A stretch of DNA of 64,000 nucleotides from Promicromonospora panici (GTDB lineage: Bacteria; Actinomycetota; Actinomycetes; Actinomycetales; Cellulomonadaceae). Made by a program: the position numbers and the translations under genes. The notes under the pieces were generated by a model that saw only the letters and a program-made list of their open reading frames with translations, had not been told where the DNA came from and ran no database searches. Positions 43,296 to 52,021 of this stretch are shown one piece after another. The stretch is taken from positions 62,001 to 126,000 of the forward strand of contig NZ_UWYY01000020.1 of the NCBI RefSeq assembly GCF_900608595.1, written 5' to 3'. Every line of letters begins with the position of its first letter. Position 1 is the stretch's first letter.

Positions 43296-44302
43296 GCCGA
43301 CACCTCCGTGGCGTCGGTCGAGGCAGCCGTCGTCTGAGCGTCCGTCGTCGAACCGCCCGTCGTCGAACCGCCAAGCACCAGCCCCGCCTCGACAAACGAC
43401 CGGCCGCCGCCCCGCGCCCAGTCGGGCGCGGGCATCGCCTTCTTGCCGACCGGCCGCACCTCGCCCAGCACGACGGCATGCGTGGCCGTGCCGACCAGGA
43501 CTTCGCGCTTCAGGGCCCGCACCTCACCCGGCCGCAGGTCCGTGACCTCCGGACGCGGCGAGAGGGGCCCGAGCCCGAGCCGGGACCCGTCCGGCAGCAC
43601 CGTCCACGCGCCCGGCGCCGGGGTGCAGCCTCGCACCAGCCGGTCGACCGCGAGCGCCGGGTCGGTCCAGGCCACGCGGGCGTCGTCGGTGGTGAGCTTG
43701 GGGGCGACGGAGACGCCGTCGGCGGGCTGGGGCTGTGGCTGGAGCGTGCCGTCCTCGAGGGCGTCGAGGGTGGCCACGAGGAGCTCGGCGCCGGAGACCG
43801 CGAGGCGGCCGAGCAGGTCGCCGGCGGTGTCGGTGGGCCGGATGGTCTCCGTGGCCGTGCCGAGGACCGGTCCGGTGTCCATGCCCTCGTCGAGGAGGAA
43901 CGTGGTGGCGCCGGTGACCTCGTCGCCGGCGATGACGGCCCGTTGCACGGGTGCGGCGCCGCGCCAGGCGGGCAGGACGGAGAAGTGCAGGTTGACCCAG
44001 CCGAGGCGGGGCACGGCGAGCACGGCGGGCCGCAGGATGTGCCCGTAGGCGACGACGGGGGCGGCGTCGATCTCCAGCTCGCGCAGGCGTGTGATGAACT
44101 CGTCGCCGCGGGGGACGTCGGTGATGACGGGGATCCCGGCTTCCTCGGCGCGGGCGCGCACGGGGCTCGGTGTGAGCTTGCGGCCGCGGCCCGACGGCGC
44201 GTCGGCGCGGGTCAGGACGGCCACGACCTCGTGGCGCGAGGCGAGCAGGGCCTCCAGCGAGGCGACGGCGGGTTCGGGGGTTCCGGCGAAGAGAAGACGC
44301 AC
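43292..44302 (-). CDS. fmt: Methionyl-tRNA formyltransferase
   Basis: Formylates initiator Met-tRNA; 336 residues. It starts RLLFAGTPEPAVASLEAL. The folate-site block is VNLHFSVLPAWRGAAPVQRA with the catalytic Asn/His, and GATTFLLDEGMDTGPVL follows. The C-terminal domain ends in a Thr/Ser-rich tail (GGSTTGGSTT) coded by a short repeat. The GTG start has TACACT 8 bases upstream. Coupled to rsmB by overlap; def, often next to it, is not in this window. Confidence 0.94.
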   Translation of the reverse strand: MRLLFAGTPEPAVASLEALLASRHEVVAVLTRADAPSGRGRKLTPSPVRARAEEAGIPVITDVPRGDEFITRLRELEIDAAPVVAYGHILRPAVLAVPRLGWVNLHFSVLPAWRGAAPVQRAVIAGDEVTGATTFLLDEGMDTGPVLGTATETIRPTDTAGDLLGRLAVSGAELLVATLDALEDGTLQPQPQPADGVSVAPKLTTDDARVAWTDPALAVDRLVRGCTPAPGAWTVLPDGSRLGLGPLSPRPEVTDLRPGEVRALKREVLVGTATHAVVLGEVRPVGKKAMPAPDWARGGGRSFVEAGLVLGGSTTGGSTTDAQTTAASTDATEVSA

Positions 44303-44396
44303 CCGGTCAGTGTAAGTTCGGCGGCCCGACGACGTGGTGTCGCGCGGTGCGCAAGGGCCGTGCCCCTCGGCACACAGAGTCAGCACAGACGCTGTG

Positions 44397-44428
44397 CCAG
44401 CGCTGTGCCAGCTCTGCGACAGCGCTGG
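44397..44428. repeat. Inverted repeat in the leader of a lipoprotein gene
   Basis: CCAGCGCTGT (44397-44406) and ACAGCGCTGG (44419-44428) are exact complements around 12 bases, within a run of GCTGTGCCAG-like direct repeats (44380-44435). It lies 34 bases before the lipoprotein ATG and could be an operator or a leader hairpin. Confidence 0.5.
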
Positions 44429-44461
44429 GACAGCACGAGACCCGGTCGGAGGGCCACCACG

Positions 44462-45184
44462 ATGCGCCGAACCATGCTCGCCCCACCGATCGTCGCTGTG
44501 CTCTCGGGGCTCTCCGTGGTCACGTCCGTCGTGCTGACGGGATGCGCCGCCAATGAGGGTGCAACGGGTGGTGCGGGCGAGTGCGACGACGGGGCGGGTA
44601 GCGCCGGCTTCGCGGAGGTGCTCGCCCGCTCGGCGCCGACGGCCGACTACGCCTGGTACCCGGAGACGGTCACCTCGGCGCTGCCGTCGGTCCGGTACGT
44701 CGACGGGGCCGGCGAAGCGCACGCCTCCGAGCTCGCCGCCGTCGGGCGCTTCACGGGCTGGGAGCCCGGTGAACCGGCTTATCCGAACCTCCAGGAGATT
44801 GACCTGACGTTCGAGGTCGGCGAGGTGATCGACTCGCTCGGCGACCTGACGATGCTCGAGGGCGGCACGGTCACGGTGCACGTGAGCATCGACGGCTGCG
44901 CGGACGACGGCCGCGTGGCCGAGGAGCTCCTCGCGCTCGACGACGTCGTGCTGCTCATGAACCACGTGGGTCCCGAGCCCTGGCCGCCGCCGGAGTGGGT
45001 CGTCGTCTTCGAGGACGCGTTCCTGGGCGACGTGCACGACGACGGCACGCTCACCTGGCCCGTCGCGGAGGCGATAGTGGCGAACAACCCGGCCGACGCC
45101 CACCCGGAGGCCGACGCGGACACCCTCGACGAGCTGCGGGACGCCGCGACGGAGGAACGCACGGTCGACGTCTCCGTGGAGTGA
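44462..45184 (+). CDS. Putative lipoprotein
   Basis: A 240-residue secreted protein. The signal peptide has a short RR start, a hydrophobic core (IVAVLSGLSVVTSVV) and the lipobox LTGC near residue 29. The mature part is acidic and beta-rich, with DLTFEVGEVIDSLGDL and VVLLMNHVGPEPWPPPEWVVVFEDAFLG split across about 70 residues. It ends in an Asp/Glu-rich tail. No family recognised. It stands alone between fmt and the HAD gene, on the opposite strand to both. Confidence 0.72.
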   Translation: MRRTMLAPPIVAVLSGLSVVTSVVLTGCAANEGATGGAGECDDGAGSAGFAEVLARSAPTADYAWYPETVTSALPSVRYVDGAGEAHASELAAVGRFTGWEPGEPAYPNLQEIDLTFEVGEVIDSLGDLTMLEGGTVTVHVSIDGCADDGRVAEELLALDDVVLLMNHVGPEPWPPPEWVVVFEDAFLGDVHDDGTLTWPVAEAIVANNPADAHPEADADTLDELRDAATEERTVDVSVE

Positions 45185-45251
45185 CAGGTCCCCGCAGTGA
45201 CACGTCCTGCGCTGCCTCGTCCTGCACGGCGTCGTCCTGTGCGGCGGGCCG

Positions 45252-45923
45252 TTACTCGGCTACGGGGAGCCCCAGCGCACGCAGGTCCTTGCGGAGCGCC
45301 TCGGTCGAGGTGAACACCACGCCGTGGAACCCGACGCCGCGTGCCGCGTCCACGTTGACCGTCTTGTCGTCCACGAACACGGCGCGAGAGGGGTCGACCC
45401 CGAATCGCTCGACGACCAGCTCGAAGATGCGCCGGTCGGGCTTGGCCATGCCCTCGCGGCCGGACACTATGACGTCCTGCATCAGACCGATCGCGGGCGC
45501 CGACGGCTCGGCCGCGTGGAACGTCTCGGCCTGCCAGTTCGTCAGCCCGTACAGCCGCAGGCCCAGGCCCTTGAGCTCGGCGACCAGCTCCGCCGACCCC
45601 TCGATCGGGCCCGTCAGCGACAACTCGTAGTGCTCCACGTAGCGGCGCAGGTCGTCGACCAGCTCGGGGTGCGTGCGCTCGACCCGCTCCAGCAGGACGG
45701 CGTACGGCGTCCCGGCGTCGGCCGCGTGGTTGATCGAGTCGAAGTCCACGGCCTCGAAGAACGCGGCGATCTCGGCCCGGGGCCGGCCTTCGTACGGGCC
45801 GAACGGGTCCCAGCCGACGAGCACGTTCCCGAAGTCGTAGACGACGGTGTCGATCTCGGGGCCGGCCGCTGGGTCGGTCAGGGGGTCGGTCAGGGGGTCG
45901 GTCACGGGGTCGGCAGAGTTCAC
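45252..45923 (-). CDS. HAD-superfamily hydrolase (YihX-like)
   Basis: A 223-residue phosphatase-like protein. Motif I is VVYDFGNVLVGWD, motif II LYGLTNWQ, the motif III lysine is in MAKPDRRIFE, and motif IV FVDDKTVNVDAA. DFGNVL and the cap position recall YihX-type sugar-phosphate phosphatases; substrate not certain. The N-terminus has an extra DPLTDPLTDP tract from a 12-base tandem repeat. The GTG start overlaps the priA stop by 4 bases. Confidence 0.88.
   Translation of the reverse strand: MNSADPVTDPLTDPLTDPAAGPEIDTVVYDFGNVLVGWDPFGPYEGRPRAEIAAFFEAVDFDSINHAADAGTPYAVLLERVERTHPELVDDLRRYVEHYELSLTGPIEGSAELVAELKGLGLRLYGLTNWQAETFHAAEPSAPAIGLMQDVIVSGREGMAKPDRRIFELVVERFGVDPSRAVFVDDKTVNVDAARGVGFHGVVFTSTEALRKDLRALGLPVAE
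45871..45912. repeat. 12-base tandem repeat at the start of the HAD gene
   Basis: Three and a half units of GGGTCGGTCAGG, in frame, encode Asp-Pro-Leu-Thr repeats ahead of HAD motif I. Confidence 0.8.
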
Positions 45924-48253
45924 AGCATCTCCTTCGGGTCGAGCTGGACGCGGACCGTGCCGCCCTCGCGACGCGCGGACCGGACGGCAAGGCTCGCCTT
46001 GAGCCTACGGGCCAGCTCGTCACCCTGAGCCAGCGGTACCCGCAGCACGGTTCGTACGGGCAGCTCCAGGGCCTGTACCGCCACGCTGCCCGCCGTACTC
46101 CGGCCGGCCGTACTCCTGCCCGCCGTACCCCGGCCGGCCGACGGCGCCGCCGCGCCCCGGCCGCCCGGCCCGCGGCCCATGGCGTCCGGGTCGACCTCGA
46201 CCGGGCCCAGCACGCCCGAGCCCGTTCCCAGATCCTCGCGCAGCCCGACGCGCGCGACGACGGCGTCGACCGCCGTCCGGTCACCCGTCACCGCGGCGAC
46301 CCGGACGGCCGGCGGCAGGTGCAGCTCCGCGCGCTCGTCCAGCTCGCGCGCCGCGAAGCCCGCTGGGTCCCAGCGCACCAGGGCCTGGGTGGGACCGGGG
46401 GCGCCGTCGCCCACGAGCAGCACCTGCCCCTCGGGTCCGGGACGGACCAGCGATGCCGCCGCCAGCCAGCGATGCAGCGCCTCCGTGCCGGCGGCCAGGC
46501 CCGTGCCGCCCGTCATCACCGCGGCGTCCAGCAGGAGCGCCGTGGCGTACCCCGTCGCGGCCACCGGCTCGGCGCCAGGCGTCGCCACGACGAGCGCGGG
46601 CGTCGCCGGGACGGCGTCGAGCACTCCGCCCGGGGCCGACGCCGACGACAGGCGCACCGGCACGCCGGTGAACGCGCGCCCCAGCTCCTCGGCGGTGCGC
46701 GCCGACCCGACCCGGACCGACCGCAGGCCCGTCCACCCGCACTCCGCGCAGTGCCAGCCGCCCGCCAGCCGCCCGCACCAGGTGCACTGCGGCGCACCGT
46801 CGGCGTGCGGCAGGCCCAAGGGCCCGTGGCAGTGGCCGCACCGGGCCGCGACCCGGCAACGCGAGCACGCCACGACGGGCAGGTAGCCCGACCGCGGCAC
46901 CTGCACCAGCACCGGACCGCGCGCCAGGGCGTCCCGTGCGGCCTTCCAGGCGACGGAGGGCAGCCGGGCCGCCGCCGCGGCGCCATCCCGCGCCAGCTCC
47001 ACGGACGTCAGCGCCCGCACGCGCGGCGCCCGTGCCCGCACCACGTCCCGGCCCGCCGCCAGCTCGCGCGCCCAGCCCGAGGCCAGCAGCGCCTGTGCCT
47101 GCGCCGTCCGGCCGGGCGAGCCCAGCAGGAACGCAGCGTCCTCGCGCTCCGCCCGCAGCGCCAGCACGTCCCGCGCGTGCGGGTACGGAGCGTGCGGTTC
47201 GGCCAGCGTCTCCTCGCCGTCTCCCCACAGGACCACCAGGCCGAGATCGGTGACCGGTGCGAACATCGCCGCGCGAGTGCCGACCACCACGCGTGCGGCA
47301 CCGCGCAGCGCCCGCAGGAACGCGCGGTAGCGGGGCGCGGGCCCGTCGTCCGCGAGGAGCCGCACGACGTCGTCCGCGCTCAGCCCCGCACCCGACAGGG
47401 CCGCGCTCACCCGCTCCGCGTCCCGGGCGTCCGGCACGACGACGAGCGCACCGCGCCCGCCCGCCACACACGCCCGTACGGCCTGCGCGACGGCGGCCGC
47501 CCAGTGCGGCGTGCCGTCGGCGCAGGTGTCCGTGCCCACACTGTCTGCGCCCACACCCGGCAGCGCCGACCACACGGCTCGCGGCGCCTCGCCCGCCTGG
47601 ATCCGCCGCAGATACGCGTCGCCCCCGCGGTACGGAGCCCACGTGGAGGGAAGCCGGGGTCCGGGCGCAGGGGTCTCGACCGCCTCGACCACCGAGGGCG
47701 AGGTGGCCGGACCGGTATCGACAGGCACGACCACCGGAGGCGGCTCGACCCCTGGGGCCGGCTCAGCCTGCGCGAGCGGCTCCTTCTCGACGCGCGCGTG
47801 CCGTGGCGGCAAAGCCAGCCGCAGCACGTCCGCCAACGTGCCCGCGTACCGGTCGGCGACCGCGCGGCACAGGTCCAGGACCTGCGGGGTCAGCACTTGC
47901 TCGCCGGACACCACCTTGCGCAGCGGCACGAGCCGGCCGTCGTGGTCGGAGGTCTCCTGGCGGGCCACGACGTATCCGGCGACGTCCTGCCGCCCGAACC
48001 GGGCCTTGATGCGCACGCCGGGCTGGGCATCGTCCGCCATCGTGACGGGGACCAGGTAGTCGTAAGCCTGGTCGAGGTGGGCCGGCTGCAGGTCGAGGAC
48101 GACCCGCGCCACCGGCAGAGTCTCGGTGATGGGGATGCCGTTCGTCTCGGCCTTGTCGAGCGGGTCCCGCCCTCGCGCGGGCCCCCCGCCGACCTCGTCC
48201 AGCCCGAGCAGCGCGCCGTCCGGCAGCGTGTCCTGCTCCGTTTCCCCGTTCAC
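45920..48253 (-). CDS. priA: Primosomal protein N' (PriA) lacking ATPase motifs
   Basis: A 777-residue replication restart protein. The N-terminal 3'-DNA-binding domain is seen (ARVVLDLQPAHLDQAYDYLVP, FGRQDVAGYVV). The paired zinc sites are clear: CSRCRVAARCGHC and CTWCGRLAGGWHCAECGW. The helicase motifs are not: the Walker A position reads PGVGADSVGTD and the DEAH position VLWGDGEE. This loss is known for actinobacterial PriA and suggests a structural role only. The C-terminal part has a translated 15-base repeat (AGRSTAGRSTAG), and VVEAVETP comes from a REP-like piece. Confidence 0.92.
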   Translation of the reverse strand: MNGETEQDTLPDGALLGLDEVGGGPARGRDPLDKAETNGIPITETLPVARVVLDLQPAHLDQAYDYLVPVTMADDAQPGVRIKARFGRQDVAGYVVARQETSDHDGRLVPLRKVVSGEQVLTPQVLDLCRAVADRYAGTLADVLRLALPPRHARVEKEPLAQAEPAPGVEPPPVVVPVDTGPATSPSVVEAVETPAPGPRLPSTWAPYRGGDAYLRRIQAGEAPRAVWSALPGVGADSVGTDTCADGTPHWAAAVAQAVRACVAGGRGALVVVPDARDAERVSAALSGAGLSADDVVRLLADDGPAPRYRAFLRALRGAARVVVGTRAAMFAPVTDLGLVVLWGDGEETLAEPHAPYPHARDVLALRAEREDAAFLLGSPGRTAQAQALLASGWARELAAGRDVVRARAPRVRALTSVELARDGAAAAARLPSVAWKAARDALARGPVLVQVPRSGYLPVVACSRCRVAARCGHCHGPLGLPHADGAPQCTWCGRLAGGWHCAECGWTGLRSVRVGSARTAEELGRAFTGVPVRLSSASAPGGVLDAVPATPALVVATPGAEPVAATGYATALLLDAAVMTGGTGLAAGTEALHRWLAAASLVRPGPEGQVLLVGDGAPGPTQALVRWDPAGFAARELDERAELHLPPAVRVAAVTGDRTAVDAVVARVGLREDLGTGSGVLGPVEVDPDAMGRGPGGRGAAAPSAGRGTAGRSTAGRSTAGSVAVQALELPVRTVLRVPLAQGDELARRLKASLAVRSARREGGTVRVQLDPKEML
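46092..46136. repeat. 15-base tandem repeat inside priA
   Basis: Three in-frame units like GCCGTACTCCGGCCG; on the coding strand they give Gly-Arg-Ser-Thr-Ala repeats within a variable loop near the C-terminus of PriA. Confidence 0.8.
47671..47698. repeat. REP-like element inside priA
   Basis: GGTCTCGACCGCCTCGACCACCG resembles the repeat at 50321-50347. Such GTCTCGAC...CTCGACCA units are common intergenic repeats in Micrococcales; here it is translated as Val-Val-Glu-Ala-Val-Glu-Thr-Pro. Confidence 0.55.
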
Positions 48254-48322
48254 GTCCCTATCCCATCACGCGCCACCGACATCCCGAGGCGCGTGCACAG
48301 GGAAGACTCAGAACCGGCCGAG

Positions 48323-49513
48323 TCAGAACAGGCTGAGCAGGTCGTCGACGCGGTCCGTGCGCTCCCACGTGAAGTTCGGGAGGTCCCGGCCGAAGTGCCC
48401 GTAGGTCGCCGTCTGCCGGTAGATCGGGCGCAGCAGGTCGAGGTCCCGGACGATGGCGGCCGGGCGCAGGTCGAAGACCTCACGGATGGCCGCGATGATC
48501 CGGTCGACGGGCACGGTCTCGGTGCCGAAGGTCTCGACGTAGAGGCCCACGGGGTGCGCCTTGCCGATCGCGTAGGCGACCTGCGCCTCGCAGCGCCGAG
48601 CAAGCCCGGCGGCGACCACGTTCTTGGCCACCCAGCGCATGGCGTACGCGGCCGACCGGTCCACCTTCGACGGGTCCTTGCCCGAGAAGGCCCCGCCACC
48701 ATGCCGTGCCATCCCGCCGTAGGTGTCGACGATGATCTTGCGGCCCGTCAGGCCGGCGTCGCCCTGCGGCCCGCCGATGACGAACTTGCCGGTCGGGTTC
48801 ACGAACTGCTTCGCGCTCGACCAGTCCAGGCCGGCGGCGTCGAGCACCGGGGCGATGACCGTCTCGGCGACCTCGACGTGCAGCTTCTCCTGCAGGACGT
48901 CGGCGTCGTGCTGGGTGGACAGCACCACCGTGTCGATCGCGACGGGTCGGTCGCCGTCGTACCCCACGGTGACCTGCGTCTTCCCGTCGGGGCGCAGGCC
49001 GAGCAGCTCACCCGACTTGCGCACCGTGGCCAGTCGCTCCGACAGGCGGTGCGCCAGCCACCCGGCCACCGGCATGTAGGACGGCGTCTCGTCGGACGCG
49101 TAGCCGAACATGAGGCCCTGGTCGCCGGCGCCCTGGGCGTCCAGGGGGTCGAGGTCGCTGGCGTCGTCCCGCATCTCGAGCGCCTTGTCGACGCCCTGTG
49201 CGATGTCGGGCGACTGCTGCCCGATCGACACGGACACGCCGCACGAGTCGGCGTCGAACCCGATGGTCGACGACGTGTAGCCGATGCCGCGCACCACGTC
49301 CCGCACGATCTGCGGGATCTCGACGTAGGCCTCGGTGGTGACCTCGCCCGCTACGTGCACCAGGCCGGTGGTCACCATGGTCTCGACCGCCACGCGCGAC
49401 GCCGGGTCCTGCTCCAGGAGGGCATCGAGGATGGCGTCACTGATCTGATCACAGACCTTGTCCGGATGACCCTCGGTCACGGACTCGGACGTGAACAGAC
49501 GCAGCTCGCTCAT
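48323..49513 (-). CDS. metK: S-adenosylmethionine synthetase
   Basis: Makes SAM from methionine and ATP; 396 residues. Signature blocks: FTSESVTEGHPDKVCDQISD, GAGDQGLMFGYA and GGGAFSGKDPSKVDRSAAY-type (Gly-rich loop). The family length is normal. The ATG at 49513 has TAGGCT 7 bases upstream (49521-49526, complement), so it has its own leaderless promoter despite the coaBC gene upstream. No SAM riboswitch is visible in the 111-base gap. Confidence 0.96.
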   Translation of the reverse strand: MSELRLFTSESVTEGHPDKVCDQISDAILDALLEQDPASRVAVETMVTTGLVHVAGEVTTEAYVEIPQIVRDVVRGIGYTSSTIGFDADSCGVSVSIGQQSPDIAQGVDKALEMRDDASDLDPLDAQGAGDQGLMFGYASDETPSYMPVAGWLAHRLSERLATVRKSGELLGLRPDGKTQVTVGYDGDRPVAIDTVVLSTQHDADVLQEKLHVEVAETVIAPVLDAAGLDWSSAKQFVNPTGKFVIGGPQGDAGLTGRKIIVDTYGGMARHGGGAFSGKDPSKVDRSAAYAMRWVAKNVVAAGLARRCEAQVAYAIGKAHPVGLYVETFGTETVPVDRIIAAIREVFDLRPAAIVRDLDLLRPIYRQTATYGHFGRDLPNFTWERTDRVDDLLSLF

Positions 49514-49560
49514 GTGCCCCAGCCTACGGTCTCGCACAGCGAACAGTCGATCCTGAAAGG

Positions 49561-49610
49561 TGAGACAGGTATCACGGCTCGGCTCACGAACCGTGTCACC
49601 ACCTGTGTCA
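49561..49610 (-). terminator. Interrupted hairpin between coaBC and metK
   Basis: TGAGACAGGT pairs with ACCTGTGTCA (one mismatch), and inside it CACGG (49573-49577) pairs with CCGTG (49591-49595). It lies 15 bases after the coaBC stop and before the metK -10 box, so it could end the rpoZ-coaBC transcript. Confidence 0.5.
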
Positions 49611-49624
49611 CAGTCGCGCTGTGC

Positions 49625-50887
49625 TCACGGCAGCAGCTTGGCGACGGCGTCCCACAGGGCGTCCGCCACCTCGCGCTTGGACCCGGACGCCTGCCCGACG
49701 ACGTCGCCGGTCCCGTCCAGGATGGTGACCTCGTTGCCCTCGGTGCCGAACCCGCGCCCGGCGCCGACGGCGTTCACCGCGATCAGGTCGGCGCCCTTGC
49801 GCCGCGCCTTGGTGCGGCCGTGGTCCAGCACGCTACCGGACTCGTCCCCGGTCTCGGCGGCGAAGCCCACCACCACCTGGCCGGCGCGCAGCCGCTCGTG
49901 GGCGAGCTCCGCAAGGATGTCGGGGTTCTCGACCAGCACGATCGGCGCGGGACCCTGGCCGGGCACCTTCTTGATCTTCGCGTCGGGCGTGGCGGCGGGG
50001 CGGAAGTCGGCGACCGCCGCGGCCATCATGATGACGTCCGCGTCCGCGCCGGCGGCCCGCACGGCGTCGCGCAGCTCCGCCGTCGACTCCACCCGGACCA
50101 CGGAGCAGGGCTGCGGACCCGCGATGACTTGATCCGTGACGTCCGCGGCGAGGTTCGCCGCGACCAGCGTCACGTCCGCACCCCGCGCGGCGGCGGCCTG
50201 CGCGAGGGCTACGCCCTGCCGGCCGCTGGACCGGTTGCCGATGAACCGCACCGGGTCGATGGGCTCCCGGGTGCCGCCCGCGGAGATGACGACACGGCGG
50301 CCGGCGAGGTCGCGAGGTTCGGGGGTCTCGACAGGCTCGACCAACGGACGTCCGACCAACGAGGGCTGCACCAGCGAGAGCGCCTCGCGCGCTATGTCCT
50401 CCGGCTCGGGCAGCCGGCCGGGGCCGGTGTCCACGCCGGTCAGGCGGCCCGACGCCGGCTCGATCACGTGCACCCCACGCTCACGGAGGGTGGTCACGTT
50501 GGCCCGCGTCGCGGGGTGGTCCCACATCTCGGTGTGCATCGCCGGGGCGAACACCACCGGGCAGCGGGCCGCGAGCAGCGTGGTCGTCAGCAGGTCGTCG
50601 GCCAGGCCGGCGACGGCGCGCGCCATGAAGTCGGCGGTCGCCGGGGCGACGATCACGAGGTCGGCGCCCTTGCCCAGCGCCACGTGCTGAACGCCGGGAA
50701 CGTCGTCGAACACCTCGGTGCTGACGGGCTCACCCGAAAGCGCCTCGAACGTCGGGACGCCCACGAACTCCAGGGCCGCACGGGTGGGGATCACCCGCAC
50801 GGCGTGCCCCTGCTCGCGCAGCAGACGCAGCAGGAGCACCGCCTTGTACGCGGCGATCCCCCCGGTCACGCCGAGGAGGATCCTCAT
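49625..50887 (-). CDS. coaBC: Bifunctional phosphopantothenoylcysteine decarboxylase/synthase
   Basis: Two coenzyme A steps on one chain; 420 residues. The flavin-binding CoaC half has LLGVTGGIAAYKAV and PAMHTEMWDHPAT; the usual Asn of PAMNxxMW is His here. The CoaB half has SAGGTREPIDPVRFIGNRSS and a late VVGFAAET. The linker between the halves reads LVEPVETPEPRD, partly from a REP-like insertion. The ATG at 50887 has a weak AAGGG before it. rpoZ lies 69 bases upstream. Confidence 0.94.
   Translation of the reverse strand: MRILLGVTGGIAAYKAVLLLRLLREQGHAVRVIPTRAALEFVGVPTFEALSGEPVSTEVFDDVPGVQHVALGKGADLVIVAPATADFMARAVAGLADDLLTTTLLAARCPVVFAPAMHTEMWDHPATRANVTTLRERGVHVIEPASGRLTGVDTGPGRLPEPEDIAREALSLVQPSLVGRPLVEPVETPEPRDLAGRRVVISAGGTREPIDPVRFIGNRSSGRQGVALAQAAAARGADVTLVAANLAADVTDQVIAGPQPCSVVRVESTAELRDAVRAAGADADVIMMAAAVADFRPAATPDAKIKKVPGQGPAPIVLVENPDILAELAHERLRAGQVVVGFAAETGDESGSVLDHGRTKARRKGADLIAVNAVGAGRGFGTEGNEVTILDGTGDVVGQASGSKREVADALWDAVAKLLP
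50321..50347. repeat. REP-like element in the coaBC linker
   Basis: GGGTCTCGACAGGCTCGACCAACGG matches the Micrococcales GTCTCGAC-(n)-CTCGACCA repeat. It is in frame and codes for Val-Glu-Pro-Val-Glu-Thr-Pro between the two enzyme halves. A broken copy (TTCGACGACAGGCTC and GTGTCGAGACC) lies in the gap at 50909-50956. Confidence 0.6.
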
Positions 50888-50956
50888 CGGTGATCGCCCT
50901 TCGGCACGTTCGACGACAGGCTCATCGGGAAGCTCAGGGCCGCGTGTCGAGACCGG

Positions 50957-51292
50957 TCAGGCCGGGAACTCGGGCAGCGGCTGCTCCGCCTTGGCGGCCG
51001 CAGCGGCGTCGGCCTGCGCCTGGACCTCCGCCGGGTCGACCTCCTCGATGGTGAGGAGGCCCTGGGTGATCTCGCGCATCGCGATGGAGAGCGGCTTCTC
51101 CTGGTTGCGGGTCTCGACGAGCGGGCCCACGTTCTCCAGCAGGCCCTCGTTGAGCTGCGAGTAGTACGCGTTGATCTGACGGGCGCGCATGGAGGCGTAC
51201 AGCACGAGGCCGTACTTCGAGTCGATGCGCTCGAGCAGCTCGTCGATCGGCGGGTCGGTGATGCCCTCGGGGGCGGCGACGGTTCCGGCCAT
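50957..51292 (-). CDS. rpoZ: RNA polymerase omega subunit
   Basis: A 111-residue subunit that helps assemble RNA polymerase. GITDPPIDELLERIDSKYGL and ASMRARQINAYYSQL are the actinobacterial omega signature, and PLSIAMREI follows. The tail after residue 90 is Ala/Gln-rich. GGAG lies 8 bases before the ATG. Its position between gmk and coaBC is the conserved one. Confidence 0.95.
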   Translation of the reverse strand: MAGTVAAPEGITDPPIDELLERIDSKYGLVLYASMRARQINAYYSQLNEGLLENVGPLVETRNQEKPLSIAMREITQGLLTIEEVDPAEVQAQADAAAAAKAEQPLPEFPA

Positions 51293-51412
51293 GGTGAAGC
51301 TCCAGAAGTCTGAGGTGGCTGGCTGATGTACTACATAAAGTCCGAGGGACGAGTCTACCTGCTCGATCGCTCGGGGGTATCGCTCGCAGGCGCCAGGCAC
51401 GACGCCGTTCCG

Positions 51413-52021
51413 CTAGCCCGCGACAGATGTGGTGGAACCCACACCCATCACCGAGACGAGCTCGTCCGTCGCGCGGTGCACGTCGTCGTTCACGATCGTG
51501 ACGTCGAACTCCTTCTCGGCGGCGAGCTCGACCCGTGCGGTGGCGAGCCGGCGCTCGCGCTCCTCCGAGTCCTCGGTGCCGCGCCCGACGAGCCGGCGGA
51601 CCAGCTCGTCGAAGCTCGGCGGGGCGAGGAAGACGAACCGGGCCTCGAGGCCCGAGGCCGCCACCGCGTCGCGCACCTGGCGCGCCCCCTGGAGGTCGAT
51701 CTCCAGGAGGACGGGGACCCCGGCGGCGAGCTTCTGCTCGACCGGCCGCCGTGGTGTCCCGTACCGGTTACGACCGTGCACCACGGCCCACTCGAGCATC
51801 TCGCCGGCGGCGACCATACGGTCGAACTCCTCCGGCGACACGAACATGTAGTGCACTCCGTCCACCTCGCCCGGGCGCGGCGACCTGGTGGTCGCCGACA
51901 CGGAGAGCCAGACCTGCGGATAACGGTCCCGCACATCAGCGGAGACCGTGCCCTTGCCCACCGCGGTGGGGCCTGCGAGCACGGTCAGCCGTGCGAGTTG
52001 TGTCTTACTGATCTCAGCCAA
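51413..52021 (-). CDS. gmk: Guanylate kinase
   Basis: Phosphorylates GMP to GDP; about 202 residues. The P-loop is LAGPTAVGKGTV, where Ser of the usual GPSGxGK is replaced by Thr-Ala, common in actinobacteria. SVSATTRSPRPGEVDGVHY binds GMP, and LLEIDLQGA follows. No ATG or good GTG stands before the P-loop; the TTG at 52021, overlapping mihF by 8 bases, gives the expected N-terminus and implies coupled translation. Confidence 0.93.
   Translation of the reverse strand: MAEISKTQLARLTVLAGPTAVGKGTVSADVRDRYPQVWLSVSATTRSPRPGEVDGVHYMFVSPEEFDRMVAAGEMLEWAVVHGRNRYGTPRRPVEQKLAAGVPVLLEIDLQGARQVRDAVAASGLEARFVFLAPPSFDELVRRLVGRGTEDSEERERRLATARVELAAEKEFDVTIVNDDVHRATDELVSVMGVGSTTSVAG

Noticed and set aside
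49514..49624. SAM riboswitch before metK
   Set aside because: The 111-base gap is too short and lacks the conserved SAM-I or SAM-IV core; only an interrupted hairpin and a -10 box are visible.
46319..50893. Very long open frame on the plus strand, over 1500 codons
   Set aside because: It is antisense to priA, metK and coaBC, all with clear family motifs. Such frames arise from high GC at third codon positions.
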